The position numbers and the translations under genes were made by a program. The notes beneath the pieces are model-generated. The model saw nothing but the letters and a program-made list of their open reading frames with translations. It did no database searches and was not told the DNA's origin. From NCBI RefSeq assembly GCF_026212465.1, contig NC_080051.1:22806727-22870726 (forward strand): a stretch of DNA of 64,000 bases, given 5' to 3'. Shown here one piece after another: positions 1 through 11,800 of this stretch (the stretch's first letter is position 1; every line of letters starts with the position of its first letter). The DNA comes from Amaranthus tricolor (taxonomy: Eukaryota > Streptophyta > Magnoliopsida > Caryophyllales > Amaranthaceae).

Positions 1-1
1 A

Positions 2-1933
2 CTTCAAATAAGGAGTTATTTTCCCGAGCACACTTGTGCTCACCAACACCAAAATAACAAAGTCACTGCTTTGTATTTAGCTAAGAAATACATACAGGAT
101 TGGAGGGAAAATCCAAATTGGGAATTAAAGGCATTTAAGAAACGGGTAAACAGGGAGTTAGGTTGTGAAGTGAAATATTCTAAATGCTACATGGCTAAAA
201 GAATTGCAAAGAAAATGTTAGTCGGTGATGCTAGTGAAGAGTATAGCAGGGTGTGGGATTATGCGGAAGCAATAAGGAGGTATAACCCTGGAAGCACTGC
301 AATCGTCAAATGCATCGGAATAGAGACACCTCCACCCTTGTTTCAAAGGATGTATATATGTTTGCCAGCATGTAAGGAGGGTTTTGTTGCTGGCTGTAGG
401 CCTATTATATGTGTTGATGGGGCGCATTTGAAGGGACAATTTCCTGGGATTTTGCTTACCGCTGTAGGTAAAGATGGGAACAATAACATCTTCCCTGTTG
501 CATGGGCTGTCGTCGAAACAGAAAACGTAGAAACTTGGACTTGGTTTCTAAATCTCCTTGTAGAAGACCTAAAGTCGGTTAGTTCATCAAGTAGTTGGGT
601 GCAAGCAGGATGTGAAGATTTTACCTTCATGAGCGATAGGCAAAAGGTATGAACTTAGTTGTTTGATTTCTATAATTTGTTTGAATTCTAATTAACATTC
701 TAAATGCTAATGTGTTCACAATGTAGGGTTTGATTTCTATAATTTGTTTGAATTCTAATTAACATTCTAAATGCTAATGTGTTCACAATGTAGGGTTTGA
801 TTGAAGCTTTAAACACAGTGATTCCTGAAGCCGAAATTAGGTTCTGCTGTAGGCATATATGGGCTAACTTTAAGATTAAGTTCCCTGGAGAGTTGTACAA
901 GCATCACTTTTGGAAAGCAGCAAGAGCTTACAACAAGGTATGGATGTTTCATAATTTAACTTTTACAGTTTGATTTTAGTGTTGAACTAATTAGTGTTGA
1001 TCTTACCCTTTACAGTTTGATTTTGATAGAGAAATGAATCAAATAAAGAATATTTCTGTTCAAGCATATGAATATCTAGCTGCTATTCCTGCTAAACACT
1101 GGTCTAGGCATGCTTTTCCTATTAGGAGTAAGTCTGGGATGTTGTTAAATAATTGTTGTGAGTCATTTAATAATGTGTTAGTAGAAGCTAGGGGAAAGCC
1201 CATCATTTCTCTTATGGAGTGGATTAGGAGATATGTGATGCAACGGAGTGCAGCCAAAAGAGAAGGATTGGGTAACTTTAGAGGTGTGTTAATGCCAACA
1301 ATCTCCAAAATGATTGAAAAAAATTCAAAGGAAATATATGGTTTGAGAGTAATCCCAGTGGATGTGTCTGAGTTTGAGGTGGACGATGATGAAAAAAGTT
1401 ACGTTGTGAATTTGACCAATAAGACATGCCTCTGTGGAAGTTGGAATCTTCTTGGGATCCCTTGCAAACATGCCATGGCTTGTATTTGTATTAGAAAATT
1501 GGATGCTACTGAATTTGTCCATCAAGCGTATCTTGTAGAAACGTATGCAAAGACGTATGCTCCGAAGTTTTATGGTATGCCAGGACGCGAAATGTGGCCG
1601 ACAACCACTTTAGCAAAACCTCTTCCTCCACCATTTCGAAAGATGCCTGGAAGGCCTAAAATGAAGAAAAGAAAAAAGGAAAACGATGAAGGTAAAGGAG
1701 GTAACAATCCTGTAAATGTTGTTCGAGAATTCAAGCAACGAAGATGTGGTAATTGCGGTAACTTAGGCCACAACAAAAGAAAATGCAAGAATCCAGCAAA
1801 ATCAAATCCAACTGGGGGAAAGTCAAAGGGTGGAAGGCTTAAAATGGGAAATCCTTGCACCAGCAGTCAACAAACGCAAACCGGAACAGCAACATCCACT
1901 TCATGTATAGTGGATCAACAAAGTCAAATATAG
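2..1933 (+). CDS. Mutator-like element (MULE) transposase, 5' end outside window
   Basis: DDE transposase of a Mutator-like DNA transposon, which would cut and insert its own element. I read three exons: 2-646, 794-937 and 1016-1933, each starting and ending on a codon boundary with GT-AG introns. The frame is already open at base 2, so the N-terminus lies left of the window. Catalytic candidates are the Asp of CVDGAHLKG (about 416), the Asp of MSDRQK (about 635) and the Glu of NCCESFNN (about 1160). A CCRH motif follows the second Asp. The C-terminal part has a SWIM zinc finger (CxC then CKH, about 1426-1480) and a CCHC zinc knuckle (about 1745-1790) beside a basic tail. No stop or frameshift is visible, so the copy may be young. 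A minus-strand GRF-finger gene lies 1 kb downstream and may belong to the same element. Confidence 0.9.
661..794 (+). repeat. 67-bp tandem duplication in transposase intron 1
   Basis: Two adjacent near-identical 67-bp copies (661-727 and 728-794). Each ends with the same ATGTAG acceptor. Only the second acceptor joins the reading frame; splicing at the first would retain the second copy, which contains an in-frame stop. Confidence 0.9.
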
Positions 1934-2949
1934 AGCTGTATTTGAATTGATAATGTACTATGTTTCTTTGAATTTAATGTGCTGAATTAATGTAAGACAT
2001 ATACTCTATTTTTAGAAGAACAGCATGTAATCAAATGTTCTGTGGAGATTTGTGCTTTGCTGAATTAATGTAAGACATACACTGAGATCAATGTGATTGT
2101 GTTGAGTGTGCTGTGCTGTGCTGTTCATAGTGGATCAATGTTCAGATTAATGTGATTGTGTTGAGTGTGCTGTGCTGTGCTGTTCATAGTGGATCAATGT
2201 TCAGATCAATGTGATTGTGTTGAGTGTGCTGTGCTGTGCTGTTCATAGTGGATCAATGTTCAGATCAATGAGATTTGTGATTGTGCTGTTCATTTAATGT
2301 GCTGATTGTGTTGAGACATACATGTTGTATGTGCTGTATGTGTGTATCAAAGCAACTTGCTGAATCAGCTACCAAGGGTAATCAAAGCAACATGCTATAT
2401 GTGCTGATTAAGATCATTACATTAGATATGTGTTGTATGTGTGTATCATGATCAATTTGCAGAAGATTAGATGAACATGCCATGACAGCAACTTGATGAA
2501 TCAGCTACTGAGTAAGATGCTACTGAATCAGCTAACAAGGGTAATCAAAGCAACATGCTATATGTGCTGTATGTGTGTATCAGGATCAATGTTCAAATCA
2601 ATTGATCATTACAGTACATTACAGCCTTGAATCAATTTCAGATCAATGTTCATCATGTGCTGAACTGATTTTGTTTAAGGCTGAATCACAACATTAACCA
2701 TACACATTACAGCAAAAACACCAAACACACCAAAAACATCAAACACACAGCAACCACAACAACCCACATTACATTAACCATACACAGCAAAAACACACCA
2801 AACAAACAAACACACCAAACAACAAACAGCAAACACAACCTGCAAAAGAAATTAAATTGACAAAATAAAAGATTAATTCATTCAATGATCATGAACAATT
2901 TACAATACCCAAATCACTGTTACAATTATTCTTAAATAGGTCCTAAACT
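1934..2949. other. MULE internal non-coding stretch
   Basis: Between the transposase stop and the GRF gene on the other strand. It is rich in TGTGCTG/GATCAATG motifs up to about 2660 and in CA-rich (AACACACCAAA-like) sequence at about 2700-2850. It holds the 59-bp tandem repeat. I see no coding frame of note. Confidence 0.7.
2086..2262 (+). repeat. 59-bp tandem repeat, three units
   Basis: Units begin at 2086, 2145 and 2204, each starting GATCAATGTGATTGTG (GATTAATG in the second). A partial fourth unit begins at 2263. Each unit contains a CTGTGCTGTGCTG run. The units are almost identical, so the expansion looks recent. Confidence 0.9.
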
Positions 2950-3387
2950 TCAAATAATAGCCTTGATTAATACAACAAACACTAACAAAAAACAAACGAA
3001 AAACCCTAATGCAAAGCTTGTAAACTGATTTCCATGCTTCCTCTCAATCATCCATTTCTTCTTAATCCTTTTAATTTCTGAAATTGCTTGTTCCTTTTCA
3101 TGTTCCAAGCAACAAACCCTTGATGTCAAGATCTTGATTTCGGTTGCCAATTGTCGCTTCTCCTCCACAAGCTTGTTCGTCACTTCTCTTTGCCAAACAG
3201 CCATTTCAGGTTGATCAACCCATTTAAACTTCTTGCATCCCCTCCAATTTGTATCAGGATCATAAAACACGCAACTGTTAAACCTTCTTCCTGGATTATC
3301 CTTGGTCCATGAAACCCTCATTGCAAAGGGAACTCCACAGCCACAGATTTCAGGTTTCGAGTTTTGGGTTGAGGAAGAAGATGACAT
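2950..3387 (-). CDS. GRF-type zinc-finger protein with coiled coil and C-terminal membrane segment
   Basis: A 145-residue single-exon protein. A Ser-rich start is followed by a GRF zinc finger: CGCG at residues 15-18, then GRRFNSC (Cys39) and GCKKFKWVD (Cys51). GRF fingers bind zinc and are linked to single-stranded nucleic acid binding in other proteins. Residues about 66-112 are charged and heptad-like, a likely coiled coil. Residues about 122-145 are strongly hydrophobic and end the protein, suggesting a tail anchor. Small plant proteins of this layout are common and mostly uncharacterised, and are often found with transposons. It converges with the MULE transposase and probably lies inside the same element, but that is inference because only one end of the element is in view. 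Confidence 0.75.
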   Translation of the reverse strand: MSSSSSTQNSKPEICGCGVPFAMRVSWTKDNPGRRFNSCVFYDPDTNWRGCKKFKWVDQPEMAVWQREVTNKLVEEKRQLATEIKILTSRVCCLEHEKEQAISEIKRIKKKWMIERKHGNQFTSFALGFFVCFLLVFVVLIKAII

Positions 3388-3659
3388 TACTAATTACTAG
3401 CAAAAATTTAAGGTTTTTCGAAGGAAAACGAGATTAATTTAGGGTTTTTTGAAGAATAAGGGGAGTAATTTGGGGGATTTCGAAGAGGAAAGGGAAAAAT
3501 TAGGGCTTTTTTCGAAGGAGGAAGGGGAAAAATGGCATGGAATTTCTGAAATGAAGGAAGGGATAGATATAAAAGGGGCACGTGCTTGCCACGTGAAAGT
3601 CAAACGTCTATATTGACGGTCAAACATTCAAATCCGTCAAATGGTACTCTTTTGCAAAG

Positions 3660-3750
3660 ATAAGTATTACATAAGGTAGTTTTTTGGAAAAAAAATTACA
3701 TAAGGTAGTTTTTTGCAAAAACAGGTATAGAAAAGGTAGTTTTATAGAAT
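3660..3750. repeat. Short direct repeats, candidate right end of the MULE
   Basis: Three spaced copies of a motif like ACATAAGGTAGTTTTTTG, the last degenerate, followed by (AAT)n. Such subterminal repeats are typical of transposon ends. The matching left end is outside the window, so this cannot be confirmed. Confidence 0.45.
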
Positions 3751-3756
3751 TTTAAT

Positions 3757-3773
3757 AATAATAATAATAATAA

Positions 3774-3804
<31 letters not shown>

Positions 3805-3808
3805 TTTT
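3757..3808. repeat. (AAT)n/(ATT)n hairpin-forming microsatellite
   Basis: A run of AAT units runs directly into ATT and then TTTA units, giving a self-complementary AT hairpin. Confidence 0.85.
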
Positions 3809-5405
3809 TTGATTCACCTTCTTGAAATGTCTAACTAAGAAAACTCAACTTCAAGTGCTCACAAATTTTAATAAATTAATGCTTTTAATTCGAACCTCTT
3901 TAGTTTAGTAATCGCAATTCTATTTTTAATCAAAATATGTCAATATTTAAATTCGTATGTGAATGAAATTTATTAAGACTAACTCAAAATAATTTAATGT
4001 ATTTATAAAATATCCAAAAGTGATAATAATAATAATAATAATTAATGACGTCATAAAAATGATGGGATGTTACACAAGTTTTTTGGAAAGATGCGGACAA
4101 ATATACTCGTTTTCCCAAAGAGGAAGTAAAGAGAGATGCGTTCAGTCAAGAAATCCCCCAACTCATACCTGCGCCCAGTAGGGATAGAACTCTAAACCTT
4201 CTGCTCTACAAAAGATACTCTATCCATTGAGTTACAAGCGCTTTTATGAGTAACTAAGCTAAGTTAAGCCCCCTCTTCTTCAAATCAAATGCCTTATTTA
4301 TTTTTACTAAATTTTAAGAAAAATAAGAGAGGAACCACATGAAAAAAGAAAGTAAAAGTAAAAATAAAGAGAAAATTTTTTTTTAATAGCAATAGTGTAA
4401 ATAGATGGATCTCCCTAAGATAAAAGTAAAGAAAAAATATTACCAAATAAGAAAATAAAACATTTAAATTAAATACGTCAAATAAGATGAAATATTTGAT
4501 TAGAATAGCAATGAGTATAAAATAAAACTAATTTTGTTAATTGTATTTTTTGAGAGAGAAACCCTTTTCTTATAGTGACAAAAACAATGTCTTCTCATCT
4601 TTCTTCTTATAAGATGTTTTCTTAGAGCTGAAGATAATTATGACAATGAGATAGAAAAACAACATTTTTTTCGTTGAAAAGAAAAAACATCAAAGAGATC
4701 GTGAAAGAAATTTGTTTTTAGTTAGAGACGTAATGACTGATTTTGTTACCATTGGTTTATGGGGTGAAACAAATTAAGTTAGTATTTGGCAACATATAAT
4801 TCATTTGAAAATAGAAAATTTAATTTTGGTATTTAAATTAAAGAATTGTAAATGACACTTATATACTTAGAATTTACAAATTTTGATACTTAACCAATTT
4901 TACATTGTTATTGGAATTCTATATGGAATTGATCCAATTCCACATTTTCAAATTTAAGATTTGCCAAATATATTATTTGGACCAATTCAACATTTGAAAA
5001 TGAATTTTAAGTTGTCAAATATACCACAAGGGAGTTTATTACCTCTTGGTAATAGTAACAATCATCGATATAGTAAAACAAATATTAGGTTAGAGGACTA
5101 ATGATTGATTTTGTTACGAGTGGTTTATGATCACAATGGAATGAGTTTACTATTACCGTTATCAGTTCTTAAATTTCACAAACCAAACACCCCTTAAGTA
5201 TATGTGTTTTAAATATTTTATTTTAGCAATATATATCATTGTATGATTATTTAGTTTCCTAAACTATAGTTGTAGTCTGATTTATATAGAAATCAATACG
5301 AAATCAATACAATAAAACATCTCAAGGCAAATATTTCTTATTACACTTTTAATTTATGATTTCATAATTGAAAATTGGAATAACATGTTTAGGCATGGAG
5401 CTTAA
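3809..5405. other. AT-rich spacer downstream of the GDSL gene
   Basis: No convincing coding frame. It contains an (AAT)n run near 4021-4045 and the tRNA-like sequence at 4171-4241. A MITE-like stretch at about 4750-5190 has repeated TTTGGCAA/TTGCCAAA and TTTGAAAAT motifs in both orientations. Confidence 0.6.
4171..4241 (-). pseudogene. tRNA-Arg-like pseudogene
   Basis: Read on the minus strand, this begins GCGCTTG and ends TGGGCGC, which pair as a 7-bp acceptor stem if GU pairs are allowed. It has an A-box-like TAACTCAATGGATAGAG. The order of arms resembles plant tRNA-Arg, but the anticodon arm appears one base short and the T arm is degenerate, so I call it a pseudogene or the head of a tRNA-derived SINE. 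Confidence 0.5.
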
Positions 5406-7148
5406 TCAATAGATTAGTTCAAATAAATTCTCCAAATTATAAGGAGCTACAACATCGAGTCCTCCACCCCAAAATTCTTTAGAGATTTGGTGGTAAGCTT
5501 TCTGAGTAAGGTGCCAAGCATCAAACCACAAATGGTCCTTCAAGTTGTTGCAAAATGAGAATGCGCGATCTAACTTCTGGCAACTGTCGTCACCATTGAA
5601 GGCTCCACCTCCACAGCATGCTGTTTCACTTTCCTTGAAACCTGTCATTAATTTTAGAATGTGTATATTATTGGGTCCTAAAATCCCAAGTATTTGAGGA
5701 ATTGTGCCATGTTGCAAATAGAAATAGTCATGGATCGGTTCAATCGGTAACGGAACCAAATTTATTAATTTTTGGAGGACCTATATACAAACTCAGATTT
5801 TTAGGATTCGAAAATTTTGAACATGGACCTAGAACCGTAAAGTCTGATAGACCTAGGGTCCTAAATTGGCCTAAATGACTCTTGATTTGATTAATCATAC
5901 TTAAACTTTTTACATTTTAAAGGTTTTATTACTATCAAAATAGGTCTTTGGTTATATACAAGTCTAAATTCAGTCCTAATAAATATACAAATGGGTTTCA
6001 AACGAATTTAAAATTAATTTTGAGTTGTATAATAAGTCAGCTCTAGAGCAAGTCAGACAGGTTTGAGTCTAAAATGAGTCCAAAGACAGGTCTGGGTTGG
6101 GTCAAGGTCTTTAGATCTGGATCCGAACCAAATTATTTTTTTTTGGACTTTGAATCAAACCTAGATTCATTGAGTCTCAAAAAAGTGGATCTAGACCCTA
6201 AAACTAGGGGTGGGACTGGAGTGACTCCTATAAAGTCTTGGATCTACTCTCTATAGACTTGGTATCAAAATTCAATATAAAAGAAGATAATGAGTTCAAA
6301 TCTCATCTACTCCTTATTTTAAATGAAATAGTAAACGTTAACACCATATATGTGAGAACAACATGTGTTGAATTCACAATTTATCCCAAATGACTTTTGT
6401 ATGAAAGAGCGTAGTCAAACACATATAAATCATATATATATAATAATCTATAAAATGTATTAAATTTCTTAACATTAATTAATAGGAGTATTTGGGTTGG
6501 GTTGGGTTGGGTTTGGTTAGTTGTAAAAATAAAGTGGCTTAATCAAGATAAAAAGACGTACCATAAGTTTGTCCATATAAGACACGGTTGTAAAGTGCAG
6601 TATAGAAGTCATATATAGAGTAGTTGAACCCTGGCAGTTGAATTTGCAAATTGTTGGCTAGTGCAGCAAATGCATGATTGTGTAATCTAGCAAGCTCTGA
6701 AGGCTCATCTGCACAAACTTCATTAAATCCAAGCTCATACTTTATTGCTGGCATACACCCAATTGGACCTATGTTTTGGAATGCAAACTTCCTTCCTCCT
6801 TGCTCGTAGATTGTCTGAAAACGCAACCATATTAGACATATAAAAAGAAATGTTGTTTAGGGTTCAAAATCGAGTTACTCGAACGATTTTCCTAACTTTT
6901 CAATTGTGTGATCAATTTTTGTCTGGAAATAACTCAATCAAAGTTTAAATTGATGGTTGAAGCTCTAAGATAATACGAAAGTCCTTTAATCTGTTGGCCA
7001 GCCACATTAACTTCTGATACCAAGTTAATAAGTGGCGGATCCAGGGTTCAGAGTCACTAGGGCAGCAACAAATGAACGAAATTTTAAGAAAATTTTCTGG
7101 CCATTTTGGCAGAGTTTCGTTTGTTAAAATAACAATTGAATTTTTTTT

Positions 7149-7233
<85 letters not shown>

Positions 7234-9830
7234 CTTGCTTGGGAATTTTCCTTTTAGCTTGCTTGGGAATTTCCTATCACATAGCACTGCGGTGGCTGTT
7301 CGCCCCTTGAGCCAACCCGCATGTATACGATGATTTACATCTGCTATAAAAAGAATTTTCCTTTGATTTACATCTCCGTCAATCTCCCCGTCCCTTTGAA
7401 TGATTGATCCCAAATACTTGTATTTGGTTGTATTTTTAACAACTGCTATAAAAAGAATTTTCCTTTGATTTTATCATGTCATACTATAAAAAGAAAAAAG
7501 AAAAAAAATCTTGCGTGAGACGGTCTCATCATAAGACATTCTCTATATATGAGTTTAATAGCCAACTAATACGACTATTAATATAACGTTTCTGATTTTG
7601 AAATCATCTCAACGACAGACAATATCTCATAAAAATAGCTCAAATAATAATAATTAAAAAAAATAGAACCATGGTGCTTACTTTGATGTGGGTACTGAGG
7701 TTGCCAAGTATTAGATTAATATATTGACTCTTAGTAGAAGAGGAAAGAGGATACATTCCAATATTATTGCGGAAAAAGGTAACATAATCATATTGTCCAA
7801 TATTGAAAAGGTACACTGCTTTGGATAATAACCTCCTTGTGTGTGATTCTCCAAGGCTTTGTTTCAAATTTTCCACTGCCTCATTAAAATAAGTCAATTG
7901 CACCTTCAAATTTATCTGTACAACCCATTAATTGAATGGAAATAAAAAATCATGTTGATCAACAAAATTCATATTTAATAAAAAGACATGTATTTCAAAA
8001 TTTATTTTTTGAGCTCGATGAGTTCTTTTAATTCGTTTATTCCTCTAATTAACCACTTAAAAATTGTAAGTTTTCACTTTATAGACTAAATGTATATGAG
8101 TTACCTAATAGGTATAATCTTACATGAGACTGTCTTATTTTAGAATTTGCGTTTTTCATTCTTCATCATCATCATCATATTTAATATCTCGTTCAAAAGT
8201 AGGTTATAGGTGACGGATAATTCATACCCGTACTTTCTTCACAAAAAGGACTAAAGAAATACGATCAATTTTATCCAAAACACAGAAAAAGCCTTGTGTG
8301 AGGAGGTCTTTTTCATTACGTTCATATTTTTGGTGGTTTTTCATTACATTCATATTTTTGGTGGTTATTGGTTATTAGAAAAGGAAATGTGAAAAAAGAG
8401 AGAAATGTTAAGGTCTTTCGTATTTAGAAAGAAACAAGGTGCAAGATAGTCTTATCTTTCTTGTGTCTTAAATTGTGTTTTTGTCTGTTTTAAGTGTAAC
8501 TCTTTAGTTACAAAGTATACTATGGGTGCGTTTAGCAAATAATTGATAGCTGATAGATAATAGTTAATTTAACTAACTGATATTAATGATATGTTTGATC
8601 AAGCGATTTTAAACTTATTGCTAGATAATAAGCTAAAATTGACAAATAAACTATTTTGCCAAATATCCTTCTAACATTTACAGTGCAAATATGTATCATC
8701 GTTTTTTTAGAAATGGTATATTTTTACTTACTAATATTCTTTATTTTTCCTTTAACCAATTATTAATATAAAATTTACATATATACATAAATCACCCTCC
8801 TTAATATGTTAAAATTACAATAATAGGCGGACAAATAAAAAGAAAGAAGAGAATTACCGCATAAGGACAATTTTCATTGAGCACACAAGCAGTTGAAGAA
8901 GCAAAATTAATTCCGTCAGTATAGTCTACTTTAACCCCTGCTGACAAATATGGTTTTAGAAGAGGCACCACGGCATATTGAGCTGCAATATCCATTTTGC
9001 ATAGTTTAGTTAATATATTGACGTTGGTACTTGGTAGTACCCAATTAAATGAATTTTTCAAAAAAAATTATCTTATAACTTTGTTAAAATTATTAAGATC
9101 AAATCATATTGATCTTAATAATTTTTGTGCATTTAATAGTTGCTTGAATAATTTTTAATTAATTATTTTGTATTTATTGGGTCTTAGTAATCGCAATCTT
9201 TTTAATTAATGCTTATGTTGGAATTTTATTGTTTGTCATCTTATTTTGCTTTTTAAACTTAATTATAGCTATTAGTATACTTTGAATGCGTGTATTATTC
9301 ATTAGGGTTTTGTATTAAGGGTAGTTATGTAAATTACATGATGTTATGATTCTTAATTTTTTCATTAATTATAATTGAGTATTTATACTCAATAAACCCT
9401 TGAACATCCTTAAACCCTAGAGCTATAATTTACATAACTACCCTTAATATAAAATCTAATGAATAATAATAGCTTTTACGAGCAGAATACATTGAATATG
9501 ATGATGCTTAATGAAGATGATTAATTGAAAATCTAAACATTTTAATGAAAAAGTAGAAAATGAAGCATATTAAGCAAATTCAATGAAAGTAATACCTATA
9601 AAATCTGGGATAATGAGACCATCAGAGAACCTTCCAGAAGGTTCCTTGAAGTAGTTCTCACCATAAGGCCAATATTTAGCCCCTCCAGCATGAACGCCGC
9701 AACACAAAGACATGCCATTGTCGTACAGAGAATCGCCAAAAACAAAGAAAGGAGTCTTATGTTGAGCATTACAACTTGGTAGACACAAACTAAGTAAAAT
9801 TGCACATAATAATGTTAATGTATTAAACAT
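5406..9830 (-). CDS. GDSL esterase/lipase-family protein (GLIP-like), oxyanion-hole residues replaced
   Basis: Five exons on the minus strand: 9830-9596, 8982-8858, 7915-7682, 6814-6562 and 5641-5406. All introns are GT-AG with phases 1, 0, 0, 1, and together they encode 360 residues, normal for plant GDSL proteins. Residues 1-22 look like a signal peptide, so secretion is likely. Block I keeps FGDSL (Ser34), and block V keeps DAWH (Asp323, His326), so the Ser-Asp-His triad is present. Two usual oxyanion-hole positions are changed. The GGAG-like part of block II reads SSTAC, and block III reads IGQYDY, with Tyr162 where the family has Asn. The frame is otherwise clean, which suggests a retained protein with weak or altered esterase activity. 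Introns 1 to 4 hold a MITE, a LINE scrap and a (TA)n tract. A frameshifted paralogue lies beyond the bZIP gene. Confidence 0.9.
7154..7231. repeat. (TA)n microsatellite in GDSL intron 3
   Basis: About 78 bp of uninterrupted TA directly beside the LINE fragment. Confidence 0.95.
7232..7450 (-). mobile_element. LINE reverse-transcriptase fragment (RTE-like)
   Basis: On the minus strand this encodes pieces such as [18 protein letters not shown] and [15 protein letters not shown], a signature near the end of plant RTE-type LINE reverse transcriptase. It contains a short internal repeat (CTATAAAAAGAATTTTCC twice) and has no intact frame. It sits in a GDSL intron. Confidence 0.75.
8520..8690. mobile_element. 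MITE-like sequence in GDSL intron 2
   Basis: Starts GGTGCGTTTAGCAAATAATTG and ends TTTTGCCAAATATCC, opposed TTTGGCAAA-type termini of the sort seen in hAT-like MITEs. I could not fix target duplications. Confidence 0.4.
9290..9471. mobile_element. MITE with inverted ends in GDSL intron 1
   Basis: The left arm (ATTATTCATTAG, then AAGGGTAGTTATGTAAATTA) is matched in reverse complement by the right arm (TAATTTACATAACTACCCTT, then CTAATGAATAAT). Arms are about 45 bp around a short AT-rich centre. The transposon family is not determined. Confidence 0.75.
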
Positions 9831-10320
9831 ACTTCTTATTCTTGTATTTTATAATGTAATTTGGGACAACCTAATGTTCCCTTCACTAATATTTTGACGT
9901 CAAACAAGATTCTACTTAACTATGTTATAATTTATAAATTAAGAAAAAAATACAAAAATGATTGATGAACATTGTTACAAGTAAAATGAGATTAACAGCT
10001 TGATTGAAGGTAACACAGATAATATCTATTGGGATTTACAACATTTATTTGCATTAAAGATAAAAATTATTTTATAATGGTATTTATTCCTTATATTAAC
10101 AAAATAATTATATCTTATAAAACTGGAAATATATTACTACTATTTAAATATCATAGTTGATTATTTCTTTATGATTGATATTTTTTTTCCTAAAAGTTGA
10201 TTTCATTCTTGCTCATCTTGATTGATATTTTTTTCCTAAAACTTGATTTCATTGTTGCTCATCTTCCCTTAATTCCCAATTCTCCTCACAGTAGTTATTG
10301 TAAATATAAGAAAAGATAAG

Positions 10321-10593
10321 ACTCCTCCAATTTACACTAATTGTTCCATTTTATTTTCACGCTGTATTCAATGCTCTAATCCAATCATAACTAAATATCT
10401 CTCATTGTGCATAATGAAAAATAACAAAAATTAATATTAATAAAATTATCTTAAGACGAATCAAACAAGCTAAGATACCACTTGACTATATTTATATTTT
10501 GACATCTAGAATAAGAATAGAATACAAATTAAAAATAATCGATAAATAGTGTCAAGAAATCAAATAGATCAATTGCTCTAAATTGAAGGGAGT
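10321..10593. mobile_element. Stowaway-like MITE
   Basis: Ends are ACTCCTCCAATTTACAC and its degenerate inverse CTAAATTGAAGGGAGT. The interior GACGAATCAAACAAG and GATAAATAGTGT motifs recur in other copies of this family in the window. Confidence 0.7.
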
Positions 10594-11019
10594 ATTTATG
10601 AAAAATCCTTTAAAATAAATTGGTTAAAGTTGAGTTATTCCAGTGGTTGTTTTATAAAAAAATCTTTTATTTTTTATATTACAAATTTTGAATAAAATTA
10701 ATCATGTTCATTCGCAATTTAATATTTAATAATGCTTATGATCCCTAAATATCTATAACTAATTTTATTTCATTATGTTTATATTACTTATGGTCCCTAA
10801 ATGTTTCTCACTAACTTTATTAAAATAATTTTTTCTATTAACATTCTTTTAATATTTTTAAATTTTTAATTCTTCTATTAAATTTATTATTCAATAAATA
10901 ATATATTTATTTATTATCTAAAAAATTTTATTTTTCTTAATTCTTATAAATTTTTTTCTGAAAATGAGGGTGATTTGCCCGTGTGATATATTTTAGATAA
11001 ACCACAGATTAAACATTAT

Positions 11020-11290
11020 AGATTGTCTTATATGAGACTGTTTCATCATGAGATGGGCCCATATAATTAGCCAAATTTTTTTAATTGATTACATTAAGAT
11101 CGTAATTGATCATTTTAAGATTATAAGTAATCACTTTAAAACTATAAAAAGTAAATATTTTAATATCGTAAGTGATCATATTAACGTTATAAATAATAAC
11201 TTTAAAACAAAACGTGTATATTAAATCAGCCCAATAAAAATACTCTCACTATAACACGGTCTCATTATACAATTATCGTAAATATTAAAC
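11020..11290. repeat. Element with AGTGATCACTT-type degenerate array
   Basis: Flanks contain TGAGACTGTTTCATCATGAG and ACGGTCTCATTATAC. The middle is a series of about 20-bp degenerate units such as GTAATTGATCATTTTAAGAT. The same organisation occurs near 41.0 and 50.3 kb, and a much longer array lies at 35.9 kb. Confidence 0.6.
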
Positions 11291-11486
11291 ATAAAAAAAT
11301 GATGATGATGAAAGCAAATTAAAAGAGGTAGTATTATTAGTGTTGTACTGTTGTTACAATTCCCCAGGTTCAATATGGCCAACAAAACCCCACCAACTAA
11401 TTCCCTTTTAAAAAAAACAATTAAAATTTAAAAATAAAGCGTGAGACTTTGCCCTTATAGATCCATCACACACTTAAGCTGACGCA

Positions 11487-11492
11487 ACGTGG
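11487..11492 (+). promoter_or_regulatory. ABRE-like ACGTGG site upstream of the bZIP gene
   Basis: An ACGTGG core lies about 840 bp upstream of the bZIP start codon. AREB/ABF genes are often regulated through such ABA-response elements, but one core alone is weak evidence. Confidence 0.35.
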
Positions 11493-11800
11493 ACGGCTAA
11501 GATCAACCCCATGTATCAAATTCTGATTGGCTACAATATATTCAACGGTTTCTACTATCTTCATAGTCGCATCAGTTCCTCCTACTACTACATTATTGGT
11601 CCACGTACCCACTTTTGTGGGCCCCAATATTATTAAAATATTAGAAGATAAAATAAAATGCATCATACGCAGCTTGCCCCTAATAAAAACTTAGAGATAG
11701 AAAGAGAAAATTTTCATTTTTGGATTCACAAATTTTTCTCTTATTTGAGAAAGAGCTTAGACAGCCGACACTTGTCCAGAATTAAGAATTTCTCCCACTG

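Larger units (their letters stand above)
9831..11750. other. Spacer between divergent GDSL and bZIP genes
   Basis: Shared upstream region of the minus-strand GDSL gene and the plus-strand bZIP gene. It holds a Stowaway-like MITE (10321-10593), a GATCAC-type repeat element (about 11020-11290) and an ABRE-like site at 11487. No coding frame is supported; a 66-codon minus-strand frame near 11.5-11.7 kb has no recognisable content. Confidence 0.6.

Noticed and set aside
3439..3627. 62-codon minus-strand frame rich in Ser/Pro/Phe
   Set aside because: Low-complexity leader upstream of the GRF gene, no homology recognised.
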